A DNA stretch of 64,000 nucleotides from Sphingomonas sp. SORGH_AS_0950 (GCF_030818415.1 NZ_JAUTAE010000001.1:3374001-3438000); one strand, 5' to 3'; shown: positions 49,408-59,224, counted from the stretch's first letter. Numbers and translations are program-made. Notes: generated from the letters alone by a model not told the origin.

Positions 49408-51327
49408 ATGAGCGTCGCACCGACCGGGATCGCCACCACCGCGACCGAAGAATCCCATTCCCACCATCCCCAGGGGCTGGGGCGCCTGGCGCTGGGGGCG
49501 ATCGGGGTCGTCTTCGGCGACATCGGCACCAGCCCGCTTTACGCCTTTCGCGAGACCTTCGCGAACCCGCACCACCCGCTGCCGCTCGACAATGCGCATA
49601 TTCTGGGCGTCATCAGCCTGATCTTCTGGTCGATGATGATCGTCGTGTCGGTCAAATATGTCGCGATCATCATGCGCGCCGACAACCGGGGCGAGGGGGG
49701 CAGCCTGGCGCTGCTCGCGCTCGTGTCGGGGCAGACCAAGACGCGGCGCTGGTCGCGCGGGATCGTGCTGCTCGGCGTCTTCGCCACCGCGCTCTTCTAT
49801 GGCGACAGCATGATCACCCCCGCCGTCACGGTGCTGGGCGCGGTCGAGGGCCTGGCGGTCGCCGCCCCCGCCTTTGGCAGCTTCGTCCTGCCGATCGCGA
49901 TCACGATCCTGATCGTGCTGTTCAAGATCCAGCGTTCGGGGACCGAGCGGGTTGGGCTGTTCTTCGGGCCCGTCATGCTCGTCTATTTCACCGCCATCGC
50001 GGTGCTGGGCATCATGAGCTTCGTGCAGACGCCCGAGGTGCTGTTCGCGCTGTCCCCGCATTATGCGGCGCAATTCTTCCTGATCGAGCCGGTGCGCGGC
50101 TTCCTGGCGCTGGGTTCGGTGGTGCTGGCGGTGACGGGGGCCGAGGCGCTCTATGCCGATATGGGCCATTTCGGGCGGCGGCCGATCGGCCTGTCCTGGC
50201 TGGTCTTCGTGCTGCCCGCGCTGATGCTGAACTATATGGGGCAGGGGGCGCTGCTGGTCCGCGAGGGCGCGGCGGCGCTGGAGAGCCCCTTCTACATGCT
50301 GGCGCCCGAGGGGTTGCAGCTTCCCCTCGTCATCCTCGCCACCGCCGCCGCCGTGATCGCCAGTCAGGCGGTCATTACCGGCGCGTTCTCGGTCACGCAG
50401 CAGGCGATCCAGCTGGGCTTCATGCCGCGCCTGCGGATCGAGCATACATCGGCCGCGACCGCGGGTCAGATCTACATCCCGCTCATCAACTGGATGCTGA
50501 TGGTGATGGTGATCCTGCTGGTGCTGTTCTTCCGCTCCTCGTCCAACCTGACCTCGGCCTATGGGATCGCGGTGACGGGGGCGATGCTGATCGACACCTG
50601 CCTGCTGGGCGTCGCGCTGACCCGGTTGTGGAAATGGCCGCTCTATGCCGCGCTGCCGCTCCTCGGCCTGTTCTTCCTGGTCGATGGCGCCTATTTCCTC
50701 GCCAACCTGACCAAGGTGCCGTCGGGCGGCTGGTTCCCGCTGCTGGTCGGCTTCATCATCTTCACCTTCCTGACCTCCTGGTCGACGGGGCGCAAGCTGA
50801 TGATCCAGCGGTTGCGCGAAGGGACGATGCCGATCCACATCTTCATCGATTCGGCCGCCGGCGCCGCCAGCCGGGTGCCCGGCACCGCGATCTTCATGAC
50901 CTCCTCGCCCGAGGGGGTGCCGCACGCGCTGCTCCACAACCTCAAGCACAACAAGGTGCTGCACGAGCGGATCATCCTGCTGACCGTCAAGATCATGAGC
51001 CAGCCCTATTGGGCCGAGGGCGAGCGCGCCAAGCTGGACGATCTGGGACATGGTTTCCACCGACTGGTGCTGCGCTTCGGCTTCATGGAAGAGGCCGATG
51101 TCCCGTCGGCGCTCAAGCGGGTCGAGATGGCGGGCGGCGCGTTCAAGATGATGGACACCAGCTTCTTCCTGTCGCGCCAGACGCTGCTCGCCGCCGAGCG
51201 GCCGGGCATGTCGGTGTGGCGTGAGAAGCTGTTCTCCTGGATGCTGCGCAACGCCGAGAGCGCGATGGAATTCTTCCGCCTGCCCACCAACCGCGTGGTC
51301 GAGCTGGGCAGTCAGGTCGAGATTTGA
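49408..51327 (+). CDS. kup: Kup family potassium transporter
   Basis: A 639-residue proton-coupled K+ uptake protein with about twelve membrane helices. Signature sequences are [55 protein letters not shown] and [14 protein letters not shown], followed by a cytoplasmic C-terminal domain. ATG 49408 gives the usual hydrophilic N-terminus; an in-frame ATG at 49330 is possible. The stop overlaps the TTG start of the 2'-5' ligase gene. Confidence 0.95.
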   Translation: MSVAPTGIATTATEESHSHHPQGLGRLALGAIGVVFGDIGTSPLYAFRETFANPHHPLPLDNAHILGVISLIFWSMMIVVSVKYVAIIMRADNRGEGGSLALLALVSGQTKTRRWSRGIVLLGVFATALFYGDSMITPAVTVLGAVEGLAVAAPAFGSFVLPIAITILIVLFKIQRSGTERVGLFFGPVMLVYFTAIAVLGIMSFVQTPEVLFALSPHYAAQFFLIEPVRGFLALGSVVLAVTGAEALYADMGHFGRRPIGLSWLVFVLPALMLNYMGQGALLVREGAAALESPFYMLAPEGLQLPLVILATAAAVIASQAVITGAFSVTQQAIQLGFMPRLRIEHTSAATAGQIYIPLINWMLMVMVILLVLFFRSSSNLTSAYGIAVTGAMLIDTCLLGVALTRLWKWPLYAALPLLGLFFLVDGAYFLANLTKVPSGGWFPLLVGFIIFTFLTSWSTGRKLMIQRLREGTMPIHIFIDSAAGAASRVPGTAIFMTSSPEGVPHALLHNLKHNKVLHERIILLTVKIMSQPYWAEGERAKLDDLGHGFHRLVLRFGFMEEADVPSALKRVEMAGGAFKMMDTSFFLSRQTLLAAERPGMSVWREKLFSWMLRNAESAMEFFRLPTNRVVELGSQVEI

Positions 51328-51848
51328 GCGGCGAGCCAGCCTCCATCCCAGCCCCGATCATCGTCACCGCGCTGTTCGGGCGCGCCGACCAGGGCTGGTT
51401 CGACGGCTTGCGCCGCCAGCATTTCCCGCCCGAGCGCAACGTGCTCGATGCGCATTGCACGATGTTCCACCACCTGCCCCCCTCGGGCGAGGCGGAGCTG
51501 AAGCATCGGCTGAACGGCCTGACGCGGGGGCAGCGGGCGCCTCAGGCGCGGGCGGGCGGACTGATGTCGCTGGGCCGGGGCGTCGCGATTCGGATCGAAT
51601 CGCCCGGACTGGTCGCGATCCGGCACGAACTGGCCGACGCCTTTGCCGGGATGCTGACGCCGCAGGACGCGGGCGGCTGGCGCGCGCATGTGACGATCCA
51701 GAACAAGGTCACGCCCGCCACTGCCAAGCTGCTCCTCCAGCAGATGGAGCGCGATTTCCGCCCGCGCGAGGTGGAGGTGATCGGGCTGGGGGCCTGGTGG
51801 TATCGCGGCGGCCCCTGGGAAATGCTTTCGCGTCATTTGTTCGCTTGA
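51324..51848 (+). CDS. 2'-5' RNA ligase family protein
   Basis: A 174-residue 2H phosphoesterase-like protein. The two catalytic H-x-T motifs are AHCTMFHHL (about residue 44) and AHVTIQNKV (about residue 121). The family includes LigT/ThpR RNA cyclic phosphodiesterases. The predicted start is TTG at 51324, overlapping the kup stop (TTGA), so translation probably follows kup. The stop overlaps the -35 element of the following tRNA promoter. Confidence 0.85.
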   Translation: MSGEPASIPAPIIVTALFGRADQGWFDGLRRQHFPPERNVLDAHCTMFHHLPPSGEAELKHRLNGLTRGQRAPQARAGGLMSLGRGVAIRIESPGLVAIRHELADAFAGMLTPQDAGGWRAHVTIQNKVTPATAKLLLQQMERDFRPREVEVIGLGAWWYRGGPWEMLSRHLFA

Positions 51849-51873
51849 CGCCCGAAAATAGCCTGTCTATAGG
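51845..51873 (+). promoter_or_regulatory. Promoter of tRNA-Met
   Basis: TTGACG at 51845-51850, a 17-base spacer and TATAGG at 51868-51873, about 30 bases before the mature tRNA. The -35 overlaps the stop codon of the upstream gene. Confidence 0.6.
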
Positions 51874-51903
51874 CGCGCCTCCACCGGGTGGAACGCCTAG
51901 CAT

Positions 51904-51980
51904 GGCGAAGTAGCTCAGCTGGTTAGAGCAGCGGAATCATAATCCGCGTGTCGGGGGTTCAAGTCCCTCCTTCGCTACCA
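51904..51980 (+). tRNA. tRNA-Met (anticodon CAU)
   Basis: A 77-base cloverleaf: acceptor GGCGAAG pairs with CTTCGCT (one G-U at the end), D stem GCTC/GAGC, anticodon stem GCGGA/TCCGC with loop ATCATAA (CAT), T stem GGGGG/CCCTC, discriminator A and encoded CCA. Elongator methionine is the usual call; a lysidine-modified Ile tRNA also has CAU and is not excluded by sequence alone. The leader and trailer are complementary over ten bases. Confidence 0.93.
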
Positions 51981-52495
51981 CCCGGTGTATTTCCTTCTTC
52001 AAAATGACGCGGATGGCCAGGCCTCCGATGTCTCCAGTCCTGGCTTTCCGGATTGGCACGCGACGCTGACGCCGAGCGTCCTTTATCCCGCCAGTATCGA
52101 ACGTGCCCCAAAGACCCGTGGCGTTGCGGACGCCGGAAACCGGGTCCCGCCATGTGCGATGATGCCCATTCCAGCGCATGATTATTGGGCAAGCGAGAGT
52201 GCGTTGGATGCCCATGCGACCGCCAGCGATCGGAGCGTGCATCCTCTCAAAACTGGGATTCGTGAAAAGATGGAAGTCGCCACGCCCCAATCTCGATCCT
52301 TCATTCTAAATTGTCCAATATCTTGATGAACTTAGATTGGCTCATATAGTTCTCGATCAATAAGTCTGTCGTCAAAATATTTACTAATAAAATAACTGGC
52401 GATATAGTTGAGGCATGGGAAACAACCCCAGAAATTCTCTTATTTATTCAGTGGTATAATCCGAATGCCTCCATATTTGTCTGGCGCGATGTGAT
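51981..52495. other. Gene-poor interval after the tRNA, locally AT-rich
   Basis: No convincing gene. Bases about 52305-52460 are unusually AT-rich for this genome and contain several TATA- and AATAA-like tracts. Composition suggests a different origin or a decayed insert. No integrase, transposase or second copy of the tRNA 3' end was seen. Confidence 0.6.
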
Positions 52496-52891
52496 ATGGG
52501 AGGGGCTCGCTATGCCGGAATGAGGCGGGTGGCCAAGGCGGCCGCGAGGGTGGTCATGGATTTGCTCGAATGGCCCAAGCAAAGGCCTTCCCCCAATTTG
52601 ATCCCGCCCATGGTTTTCGATTATCGGACGGATGATGGTTCCGAAATCCATGTCCAGTTGCGCAACTGGATCGAGGATGGCGACTGTGTCTGGGGTTCGC
52701 CTTTTCCGGACGAAGAGCAGAGATGCTATCATCGTCTTCGTATCGTGCGCTTTCATTGGCCCGCGATGGATCAGGACACGTTCCGTCTGATCAACGAATT
52801 GCCGCTCGCGAGCTTCATGTTTCGACGCAATATTCCAGTCGTTTTCGAAAATCGCGACCTGTCGGTCTATCACCAGCGAAACGCAGGCTGA
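52496..52891 (+). CDS. Hypothetical orphan protein
   Basis: An open frame of up to 131 residues, reading IPPMVFDYRTDDGSEIHVQL, then SFPDEEQR-type and LPLASFMFRRNIPVVFENRD segments. ATG at 52496, 52520 or 52556 (before DLLEWPKQR) are possible starts. The amino acid pattern looks protein-like, with alternating hydrophobic strands. No family, signal peptide or membrane segment is recognised. The opposite strand is also open here, and the surrounding bases are less GC-rich than the rest of the window, so it may be a young, transferred or decayed gene. Confidence 0.45.
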   Translation: MGGARYAGMRRVAKAAARVVMDLLEWPKQRPSPNLIPPMVFDYRTDDGSEIHVQLRNWIEDGDCVWGSPFPDEEQRCYHRLRIVRFHWPAMDQDTFRLINELPLASFMFRRNIPVVFENRDLSVYHQRNAG

Positions 52892-53262
52892 AAAAGGCGA
52901 GGCATCGCCTCGGCTTCATCGAACAATACACAGATTGATCTGCACCTTTTGGGACGCGGCGTCGAATAGCCTTGCCGACAGCCATGGGTGTTCGGGCTGG
53001 CCTGTCGGAATCGACCGGCGGCCGCATCTTGCCGCTTTCGCCTCAGGACTCGCCCGGCGGGTGAGCGGTCCGCGTGGGCATCCGGAAACCGTGCAAAATC
53101 CGCCGCATGCCCATTGTCCTCCCACCTGACCTATGCGGAAGGATGACATCTTGGCCATTGTTACGATAGAGGGGCGGCGGACGTATTTTCGTGCCGCGAT
53201 TCATGACCTGATCTTAAAGGATATTTGGTCAATCGGGCGATAGGTCCCCTCATCACGATCCA
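52892..53262. other. Interval without recognised gene
   Basis: About 370 bp between the orphan ORF and the GGDEF gene. Short open frames exist on both strands but none has a recognisable motif. It should contain the promoter of the GGDEF gene; no site is identified. Confidence 0.5.
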
Positions 53263-54519
53263 ATGGGAGGCTTTGGGTTCCACGCCGTGAATGCCGCCGT
53301 CTATGCCCTGATAGCCAATAGCTGCATGGCGGCGCTGTTCGTCGTGACTTACGGCGTCGTCGCGATAACCTATTCGCGGCAGCGCTCGGCGGTCTGGTTC
53401 ATGGTCAGCTATCTGCTGGGTTTCCTGACCCCGATCTGCGAATTGCTGTTCCGCTTCACCGATTATCGGCTGTTGTTCGCGGTGCTGGGATATGCCGCGT
53501 TCCTGGGCGCCATCACGGTGATGTCGGTGGGGATCCAGGCCTTTGCGGGTCATCGGCTATGCCGCCGTCCTGCCGCCTTGCTTTGGGCGGGCGGAATGAC
53601 CCTGCGGATGAGCCTGCTGGGCGGCACCCGCAACAGCCTGCCCTATGAGATGCTGTTCCAGCTGCCGTTCGCGCTCGGATCGATCCTGGTCCTGCTCTCC
53701 ATCCGACGGATCGCGCAGAAGGGGCCGATCCGAACCCTGCTGATGGTGGTGTTCGGGATCATCGGCGCGCATTTCCTGGCCAAGCCGTTCATGGCGGCGT
53801 CGCTGGGGTCGGGGCATTCGGCGCAATATTATGCGACCAGCTATTACGCGGTCGTGTCGCAGGTTTCGACCGGGGTGTTGCTGGTCGCGGCCGGGCTGTT
53901 CCTGATGCTGCTGGTCATCCAGAAGGCGCTGGACGACACGATACGGGATGCGGAGAGCGATCCGTTGACCGGGCTGGCCAATCGGCGTGGACTGGCCCGG
54001 GCGGGCCCCGCGCTGCTCGCCGAGGCGAAGCGCGACGGGCACGGCCTTTATGCGATGGTCCTGGACCTCGATCACTTCAAGCGGGTCAACGACATGTTCG
54101 GGCACGCGATGGGGGACCGGGTGCTGGTGGCCTTTGCCGACCTGCTGCGGACCGTGGCCACGCGCGACGTGCTGGCGGTGCGCCTGGGGGGTGAGGAATT
54201 CGCGCTGCTGGTGCCCGATGCCTTTGGTCCGGCAGGTCGATCCGACAACCGGGCCAGCCACCTGGCCGGCGACATCCGTGCCCTGCTTCGTCGCTTCGAC
54301 CGGCAGGGCCTGCCACCTCTGACGGTCAGCGGCGGCATCGTGCGCCATGCACCGGGCGAGACGCTCGACGATCTGATCGCCCGCGCCGACCAGCTGGCCT
54401 ATCGCGCCAAGCGGGCCGGGCGCGACCATATCCTGCACGAGCCGATGCCTGTGGCGGTCGAGCCGTCCCATGACTGGCACAACGAGGCCGAACCGGGGCG
54501 GCGCGTCGCCGCGGGCTAG
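53263..54519 (+). CDS. Membrane-bound diguanylate cyclase (GGDEF)
   Basis: A 418-residue protein making c-di-GMP. The N-terminal half has about six or seven membrane segments (VYALIANSCMAALFVVTYGV and following) forming an unnamed sensor. The GGDEF domain starts ESDPLTGLANRRG near residue 233, has DLDHFKRVNDMFGHAMGD, and the active-site sequence RLGGEEFALLV, so it should be catalytically competent. No clear RxxD inhibitory site was identified. No EAL domain is present. ATG at 53263 is used, with only a weak ribosome binding site. Confidence 0.9.
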   Translation: MGGFGFHAVNAAVYALIANSCMAALFVVTYGVVAITYSRQRSAVWFMVSYLLGFLTPICELLFRFTDYRLLFAVLGYAAFLGAITVMSVGIQAFAGHRLCRRPAALLWAGGMTLRMSLLGGTRNSLPYEMLFQLPFALGSILVLLSIRRIAQKGPIRTLLMVVFGIIGAHFLAKPFMAASLGSGHSAQYYATSYYAVVSQVSTGVLLVAAGLFLMLLVIQKALDDTIRDAESDPLTGLANRRGLARAGPALLAEAKRDGHGLYAMVLDLDHFKRVNDMFGHAMGDRVLVAFADLLRTVATRDVLAVRLGGEEFALLVPDAFGPAGRSDNRASHLAGDIRALLRRFDRQGLPPLTVSGGIVRHAPGETLDDLIARADQLAYRAKRAGRDHILHEPMPVAVEPSHDWHNEAEPGRRVAAG

Positions 54520-54525
54520 GCCCGG

Positions 54526-55332
54526 TCAGTCGCGGAACAGTCCGTGCGGGTCGTTCGCGACCAGCATGGCATCGGCGCGCGCCAGCGCGATCAGTGTCAG
54601 GCCCTGCGTACGGGCATGGTCGATCGCGAGACTGGTCGGGGCCGAGATTCCGACCAGCATCCCGACGCCCGCGACCAGGGCCTTGTCGACCATCTCATAG
54701 CTGATCCGCGAGGTGACGAGAATGAAGTCCGCCTCCCGGCCCGATCGCGCCAGCGTGCCGACCAGCTTGTCGAGCGCATTGTGCCGCCCGACATCCTCCG
54801 CCGCCGCGAGCGTCGCGCCCGCCGCATCGCAGGCGATGGCGGCATGGACCGCGCCGGTCAGCGCGTTGAGCGGCTGGGACGCGCGAATGCCCTCCAGCGC
54901 GGCGAACAGCGTCGCGGTGCGGGCCTGGGGGGCAGGGGGGCGGTTGGCGACGGGGCGGGCGATCTGCTCCAGCCCGGACAGCCCGCACAGGCCGCAGCTG
55001 GTGTCGCTCGTACGGTGGCGGACCCGGTCGTGGATCCGCCCCCGGCAATGTTCGGCCAGCGTCACGCGGACGATCCAGCCCGCCTCCGCCGCGAAGGGAT
55101 CGATCTCGACGATATCGCCCGGCGCGTCGATCAGCCGCTCGGTGAGCAGGAAGCCGGTGGCGAAGTCCGCCAGTCGCTCGGGCGTCATCATCATCACCGC
55201 ATAGCCGAAGCCGTCCACCTCGATCGCGACCGGGCATTCGACCGCGACGGCGCGGGTGATCGACTCGACCGTATCGTGCGACAGGCGGACGAGCGTCAGC
55301 GGCCGGACGGGATCGCCAGTGACCGCCGTCAC
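54526..55332 (-). CDS. fdhD: Formate dehydrogenase accessory sulfurtransferase FdhD
   Basis: FdhD transfers sulfur to the molybdenum cofactor of FdhF-type enzymes. It has 268 residues with a GTG start at 55332 that overlaps the mobA stop (GTGA). The persulfide cysteine pair is in DTSCGLCGLSGLEQI. Other motifs are FATGFLLTERLI, AAEDVGRHNALDKLVG and TSRISYEMVDKALVAGVGML. The frame continues upstream over mobA, but the family N-terminus and coupling place the start at 55332. Confidence 0.94.
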   Translation of the reverse strand: MTAVTGDPVRPLTLVRLSHDTVESITRAVAVECPVAIEVDGFGYAVMMMTPERLADFATGFLLTERLIDAPGDIVEIDPFAAEAGWIVRVTLAEHCRGRIHDRVRHRTSDTSCGLCGLSGLEQIARPVANRPPAPQARTATLFAALEGIRASQPLNALTGAVHAAIACDAAGATLAAAEDVGRHNALDKLVGTLARSGREADFILVTSRISYEMVDKALVAGVGMLVGISAPTSLAIDHARTQGLTLIALARADAMLVANDPHGLFRD

Positions 55333-55835
55333 AGGGCGGCGAGGTCGGCGGGGGTGTTCACATTGGCGATCGGCTGGGGCGATGCGATGGGGATCGCCCC
55401 GATCGCCCGGACCCAGCCGCGCACCGAGCGATCGCGGTGGAGCGACAGATGCGCCATCAGATGCGCCCCCAAGGCGGAGGGCCAGAGCCCCAGAACCGGC
55501 GCATCCTGGCAATAGCTGGGCTCGCGCCGCAGGATCGCGTCGATCAGCCCGTCGGGTAGGCGCGGCATGTCGCATCCGATGGTCAGGACACAACGAAAGC
55601 CATGGGCGGCGGCATAGTCCAGCGCACCCGCGATCCCGCCGAGCGGCCCCAGATCGGGCTCGGGCATGTCGGGCACGCCTTGCGCGCCGCCCACCTGCAC
55701 CACGCGTGCGCAATGGGGGGCGATGGTGGCGCGGGCATGCGCCACCAGGGTACGGTCGCCCAGCATGGCGACCGCCTTGTTCGATCCGAACCGCGACGAA
55801 CGCCCCCCGGTCAGGACCGCTCCCAATATGCTCAT
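55329..55835 (-). CDS. mobA: Molybdenum cofactor guanylyltransferase MobA
   Basis: Attaches GMP to molybdopterin to give the bis-MGD form of the cofactor. It has 168 residues, slightly short for the family. The nucleotide-binding loop is GAVLTGGRSSRFGSNKA, and LTIGCDMPRLP is the metal-binding strand. The gene is between fdhF (10 bases upstream) and fdhD (4-base overlap), making a compact maturation operon for the molybdo-enzyme. Confidence 0.93.
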   Translation of the reverse strand: MSILGAVLTGGRSSRFGSNKAVAMLGDRTLVAHARATIAPHCARVVQVGGAQGVPDMPEPDLGPLGGIAGALDYAAAHGFRCVLTIGCDMPRLPDGLIDAILRREPSYCQDAPVLGLWPSALGAHLMAHLSLHRDRSVRGWVRAIGAIPIASPQPIANVNTPADLAAL

Positions 55836-55845
55836 GACGTCATGC

Positions 55846-58161
55846 TCATGCGGGGACGCGCACCTTCACCGGCACCGACTTGCCCGCGGGCACATGGCTT
55901 TCCAGCGCATGATGTTCCAGCGGGATCAGATAGTTGAGTTCGGGATAATAGCCGCCGATACACCCTTCGGGGATGTTGTATTCGACGACGCGCAGGCCCT
56001 CGACGACCCGGTCCTGCCCGTCATCGGCATCGCTTTCCAGCGCGATGGTCTGTCCGTCCGACAGGCCCAGCCTGGCGATATCGGCCTTGTTCATCATCGC
56101 CACCATGCGCGTCCCGCTGATCCCCCGGAAGCGATCGTCATAGCCATAGATGGTCGTGTTGAACTGGTCGTTCGAGCGCAGCGTGATCAGCCGCATCCGC
56201 CCTTCGGCGGGGGGAATGCCGGAGGCGTCCATGGCGCGCGGCACGTTGAACTCCGCCTTGCCGCTCTCGGTTTCCCATTTGCGGTGCGAGGCCGGATTGC
56301 CCTTCCAGAAGCCGCCGGGTTCGAACAGCCGTTCGTTGAAGTTGGCGAACTTATCGGGATAGACATTCTCGATCGCGCTGCGGACCAGCCCGTAATCGCC
56401 GACCCATTCGTCCCACGGCACATTGGGATTGGGCTCCAGCACCGCCTTGGCGATCCCGGCGACGATGGCGGGTTCGGACAGCAGCGTGTCGGCGGCGGGC
56501 GTCGCCTTGCCGACCGAGCCGTAGATATGGCTGAACGAATCCTCCATCGACACCGCCTGGCGGCCACCCTTCTGCATATCGGTCTCGAGACGGCCGAGGC
56601 AGGGGAGGATGTAGCTTTCCTCGCCCGGCACCAGATGGCTCTTGTTGAGCTTGGTCGCGATATGGACGGTGATGGGCAGTTTCGCCCACGCCGCCTTCAT
56701 CCTGGCATGTTCGGGCGTGGCGCGCAGGAAGTTGCCGCCGAGCTGGACGAAGCCTTGCGCGGTCCCGGCGATGATCTGGCGGCACGCCTCGACCGTGTCC
56801 CAACCCTTTTCGGTCGGCGGTTCGAACTCGAACAATTCCTTCAGCCGCTCGACGGGAGCGAGTTCGGTCTTCTCGGTGATGCCGACGGTGCGCTGGCCCT
56901 GCACGTTGCTGTGCCCGCGCACTGGACCCGGCCCCGCACCCTCGCGCCCGATATTGCCGCGCAGCAGGAGCAGGTTGACGATCATGTGCAGCGCATCGAT
57001 GCCATAGCGATGCTGGGTGATGCCCATGCCGTACACCGCGATCACCCGTTCGGACTTCATATAGACGCGCGCGGCCTGTTCGATGGCGTCGCGGGTCAGG
57101 CCGGAGTCGCGAACGATGTCGCTCCACGCCGCCTGGCGGCAGTAATTCGCGAAATCCTCGAACCGGGTCGTGTGCTGCTCGATGAAGTGATGGTCGAGGA
57201 TGCGCTTGGTGCCCTTGGCGCGCGCGCGGTCGTCCTCCTCGATCACCAGCTTGCAGATGCCGGTCAGCGCGGCGATGTCGCCGCCCGCCTTCACCTGATG
57301 ATATTGGGTCGAGATGTCGGTCGAACTGCCGGTCAGCATCTGTATCGGGTTCTGCGGCGAGGCGAAGCGTTCCCAGCCGCGTTCGCGCAGCGGGTTGAAC
57401 GTCACGATCTCCACCCCGCGCTTGGCGCAGGCCTGGAGGTTGTGGAGCATGCGCGGCGCGTTGGTCGCGACATTCTGCCCGAAGGAGAAGATCGCGTCGC
57501 ACTTGTCGTAATCCTCCATCTGGATCGTCGCGACGGGCGATCCGATGGCGGACTTGAGTCCGACCGAGGTCGTCTCATGGCACATGTTGGAGCTGTCGGG
57601 CAGGTTCTGCTGCCCCCACATCCGCGCGAACAGCGAATACATGAACGAGGTTTCGAGCGAGGCGCGGCCCGAGGCGTAGAGCACGACCTTGGTCGGGTCG
57701 CAGGTCTTCAGCTTGGCGCCGATCGCCGCGAACGCCTCGTCCCAGCTGACCGCGACATATTTGTCGCTCGCGCGGTCATAGCGCATCGGATGGGTCAGGC
57801 GGCCCGCCTGCTCCAGATCATGGTCGGGCCATGCCTCCAACTCCTTAACCGTGTGCCTGGCGAAGAAATCGGGCGTGACGCGAAGCGAGCTGAGCTCCCA
57901 CGCGGTCGCCTTGGCCCCGTTCTCGCAGAACTCGGCGATGTGCGGCTTGGCGGGCTTGCCCCAGGCGCAGCTGACGCACATCACCCCGCCGGGCTTGTTC
58001 TGGCGACGCAACGTGTCGAGCGTCTCGGGCCCCAGCCCCTCCTTGGGCAAGATCTTGGCCATGCCCTTCATCGATCCCCAGCCGCCGGCGGGGGCGGTAT
58101 ATTCGGTGATCTTCACATCGTCGTCGTCGCGCATCAGGCCCATCTCCACTTGCAGCGTCAA
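55846..58161 (-). CDS. FdhF/YdeP family molybdopterin oxidoreductase
   Basis: A 771-residue bis-MGD enzyme of the YdeP/FdhF-like group. It has CVSCAWGKP near residue 62 instead of the full four-cysteine FeS motif of formate dehydrogenase H. SSNMCHETTSVGLKSAIGSP near residue 190 carries the probable molybdenum-ligand Cys; there is no in-frame TGA, so no selenocysteine. Further motifs are FGQNVATNAPRML and GPGPVRGHSNVQGQRTVG. The operon with fdhD and mobA supports a bis-MGD cofactor. The substrate of YdeP-type enzymes is unsettled; formate oxidation is not assured. Starts at 58161 or 58134 are both possible. Confidence 0.92.
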   Translation of the reverse strand: MTLQVEMGLMRDDDDVKITEYTAPAGGWGSMKGMAKILPKEGLGPETLDTLRRQNKPGGVMCVSCAWGKPAKPHIAEFCENGAKATAWELSSLRVTPDFFARHTVKELEAWPDHDLEQAGRLTHPMRYDRASDKYVAVSWDEAFAAIGAKLKTCDPTKVVLYASGRASLETSFMYSLFARMWGQQNLPDSSNMCHETTSVGLKSAIGSPVATIQMEDYDKCDAIFSFGQNVATNAPRMLHNLQACAKRGVEIVTFNPLRERGWERFASPQNPIQMLTGSSTDISTQYHQVKAGGDIAALTGICKLVIEEDDRARAKGTKRILDHHFIEQHTTRFEDFANYCRQAAWSDIVRDSGLTRDAIEQAARVYMKSERVIAVYGMGITQHRYGIDALHMIVNLLLLRGNIGREGAGPGPVRGHSNVQGQRTVGITEKTELAPVERLKELFEFEPPTEKGWDTVEACRQIIAGTAQGFVQLGGNFLRATPEHARMKAAWAKLPITVHIATKLNKSHLVPGEESYILPCLGRLETDMQKGGRQAVSMEDSFSHIYGSVGKATPAADTLLSEPAIVAGIAKAVLEPNPNVPWDEWVGDYGLVRSAIENVYPDKFANFNERLFEPGGFWKGNPASHRKWETESGKAEFNVPRAMDASGIPPAEGRMRLITLRSNDQFNTTIYGYDDRFRGISGTRMVAMMNKADIARLGLSDGQTIALESDADDGQDRVVEGLRVVEYNIPEGCIGGYYPELNYLIPLEHHALESHVPAGKSVPVKVRVPA

Positions 58162-58255
58162 ACGAAGCTAGCGCCGAATGGCCGCATGAGAAGCGGTTCA
58201 TTTTTGTCGCTCGCGCGACTATCTAGGGCGCAAACATGCTTCACAGGACTATGAC

Positions 58256-59224
58256 ATGACCACCCACGCCACCCGCATGCTCATCCTCGGCTCGGGCCCC
58301 GCCGGGCTGTCCGCGGCCATTTACGGCGCGCGTGCAGGCATGCAGCCGATCGTGGTGCAGGGCATCCAGCCGGGCGGCCAGCTGACCACCACGACCGATG
58401 TCGAGAATTATCCGGGCTTTGCCGACGTCATCCAGGGCCCCTGGCTGATGGAGCAGATGCAGAAGCAGGCGGAACATGTCGGCGCGCGGATGATGTGGGA
58501 CACGATCACGCAAGTCGACCTGACCAACCGCCCGTTCCGCCTGATCGGCGACGGCGGCGACGTCTATGAGGGCGAGGTGCTGGTCATCGCGACGGGCGCG
58601 CAGGCCAAGTGGCTGGGCCTGGACAGCGAGGACGCGATGAAGGGCAAGGGCGTGTCGGCCTGCGCGACCTGCGACGGCTTCTTCTATCGCGGCAAGAAGG
58701 TCGCGGTGATCGGCGGCGGCAATACCGCGGTCGAGGAGGCGCTGTACCTGACCAACCATAGCGACGACGTGACGCTGATCCACCGCCGCGATTCGCTGCG
58801 CGCCGAGCGCATCCTGCAGGAGCGGCTGTTCGCGCATCCCAACGTCAAGGTGCTGTGGAACAAGGAAGTTCGCGAGTTCGTCGACGGCGGCGGCAATGCC
58901 GGCCTCGTCGCGCTCGACCTGCTCGATACGGTCACGGGCGAGCATAGCCGCCTGGACGTGGAGGGCGGTTTCGTCGCGATCGGCCATCATCCGGCGACCG
59001 AGCTGTTCCGCGGGCATCTGGAGCTGGATTCGGACGGCTATATCGCGGTGGAGACCGGTTCGACCCGGACGAGCGTGCCGGGCGTATTCGCGTGCGGCGA
59101 CGTGGCGGACAAGGTCTATCGTCAGGCGGTGACGGCGGCGGGCACCGGCTGCATGGCCGCGCTGGATGCCGAGCGCTTCCTGGCGGCGGCCGAGTTCGAG
59201 GATCTGGCCAAGGCGGCGGAGTAA
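58256..59224 (+). CDS. trxB: Thioredoxin reductase
   Basis: An FAD/NADPH enzyme that reduces thioredoxin. It has 322 residues: FAD loop LILGSGPAGLSAAIYGARAG, redox pair SACATCDGFFYRGKK (Cys136 and Cys139), NADPH loop VAVIGGGNTAVEEALYL and C-terminal VFACGDVADKVYRQAVTAAGTG. It is divergent from fdhF with a 94-bp gap. It supplies electrons to thioredoxin and, through it, to DsbD. Confidence 0.96.
   Translation: MTTHATRMLILGSGPAGLSAAIYGARAGMQPIVVQGIQPGGQLTTTTDVENYPGFADVIQGPWLMEQMQKQAEHVGARMMWDTITQVDLTNRPFRLIGDGGDVYEGEVLVIATGAQAKWLGLDSEDAMKGKGVSACATCDGFFYRGKKVAVIGGGNTAVEEALYLTNHSDDVTLIHRRDSLRAERILQERLFAHPNVKVLWNKEVREFVDGGGNAGLVALDLLDTVTGEHSRLDVEGGFVAIGHHPATELFRGHLELDSDGYIAVETGSTRTSVPGVFACGDVADKVYRQAVTAAGTGCMAALDAERFLAAAEFEDLAKAAE

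Noticed and set aside
51937..52290. Minus-strand ORF ending EGLEPPTRGL
   Set aside because: Its C-terminus is the reverse translation of the tRNA, a well-known spurious pattern; no other coding evidence.
52448..52873. Minus-strand ORF of 141 codons opposite the orphan gene
   Set aside because: The plus-strand reading has a more protein-like strand pattern; the minus frame is less convincing, though neither is certain.
51904..53262. Integrative element at the tRNA
   Set aside because: No integrase, phage gene or repeated tRNA 3' end within the window; only composition hints remain.
55846..58161. Selenocysteine in the FdhF-like enzyme
   Set aside because: No in-frame TGA; the ligand position is an ordinary Cys in SSNMCHETTS.
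55666..58254. An 862-codon open frame on the plus strand opposite fdhF
   Set aside because: Antisense shadow of the molybdo-enzyme and mobA genes; no domain or plausible start.
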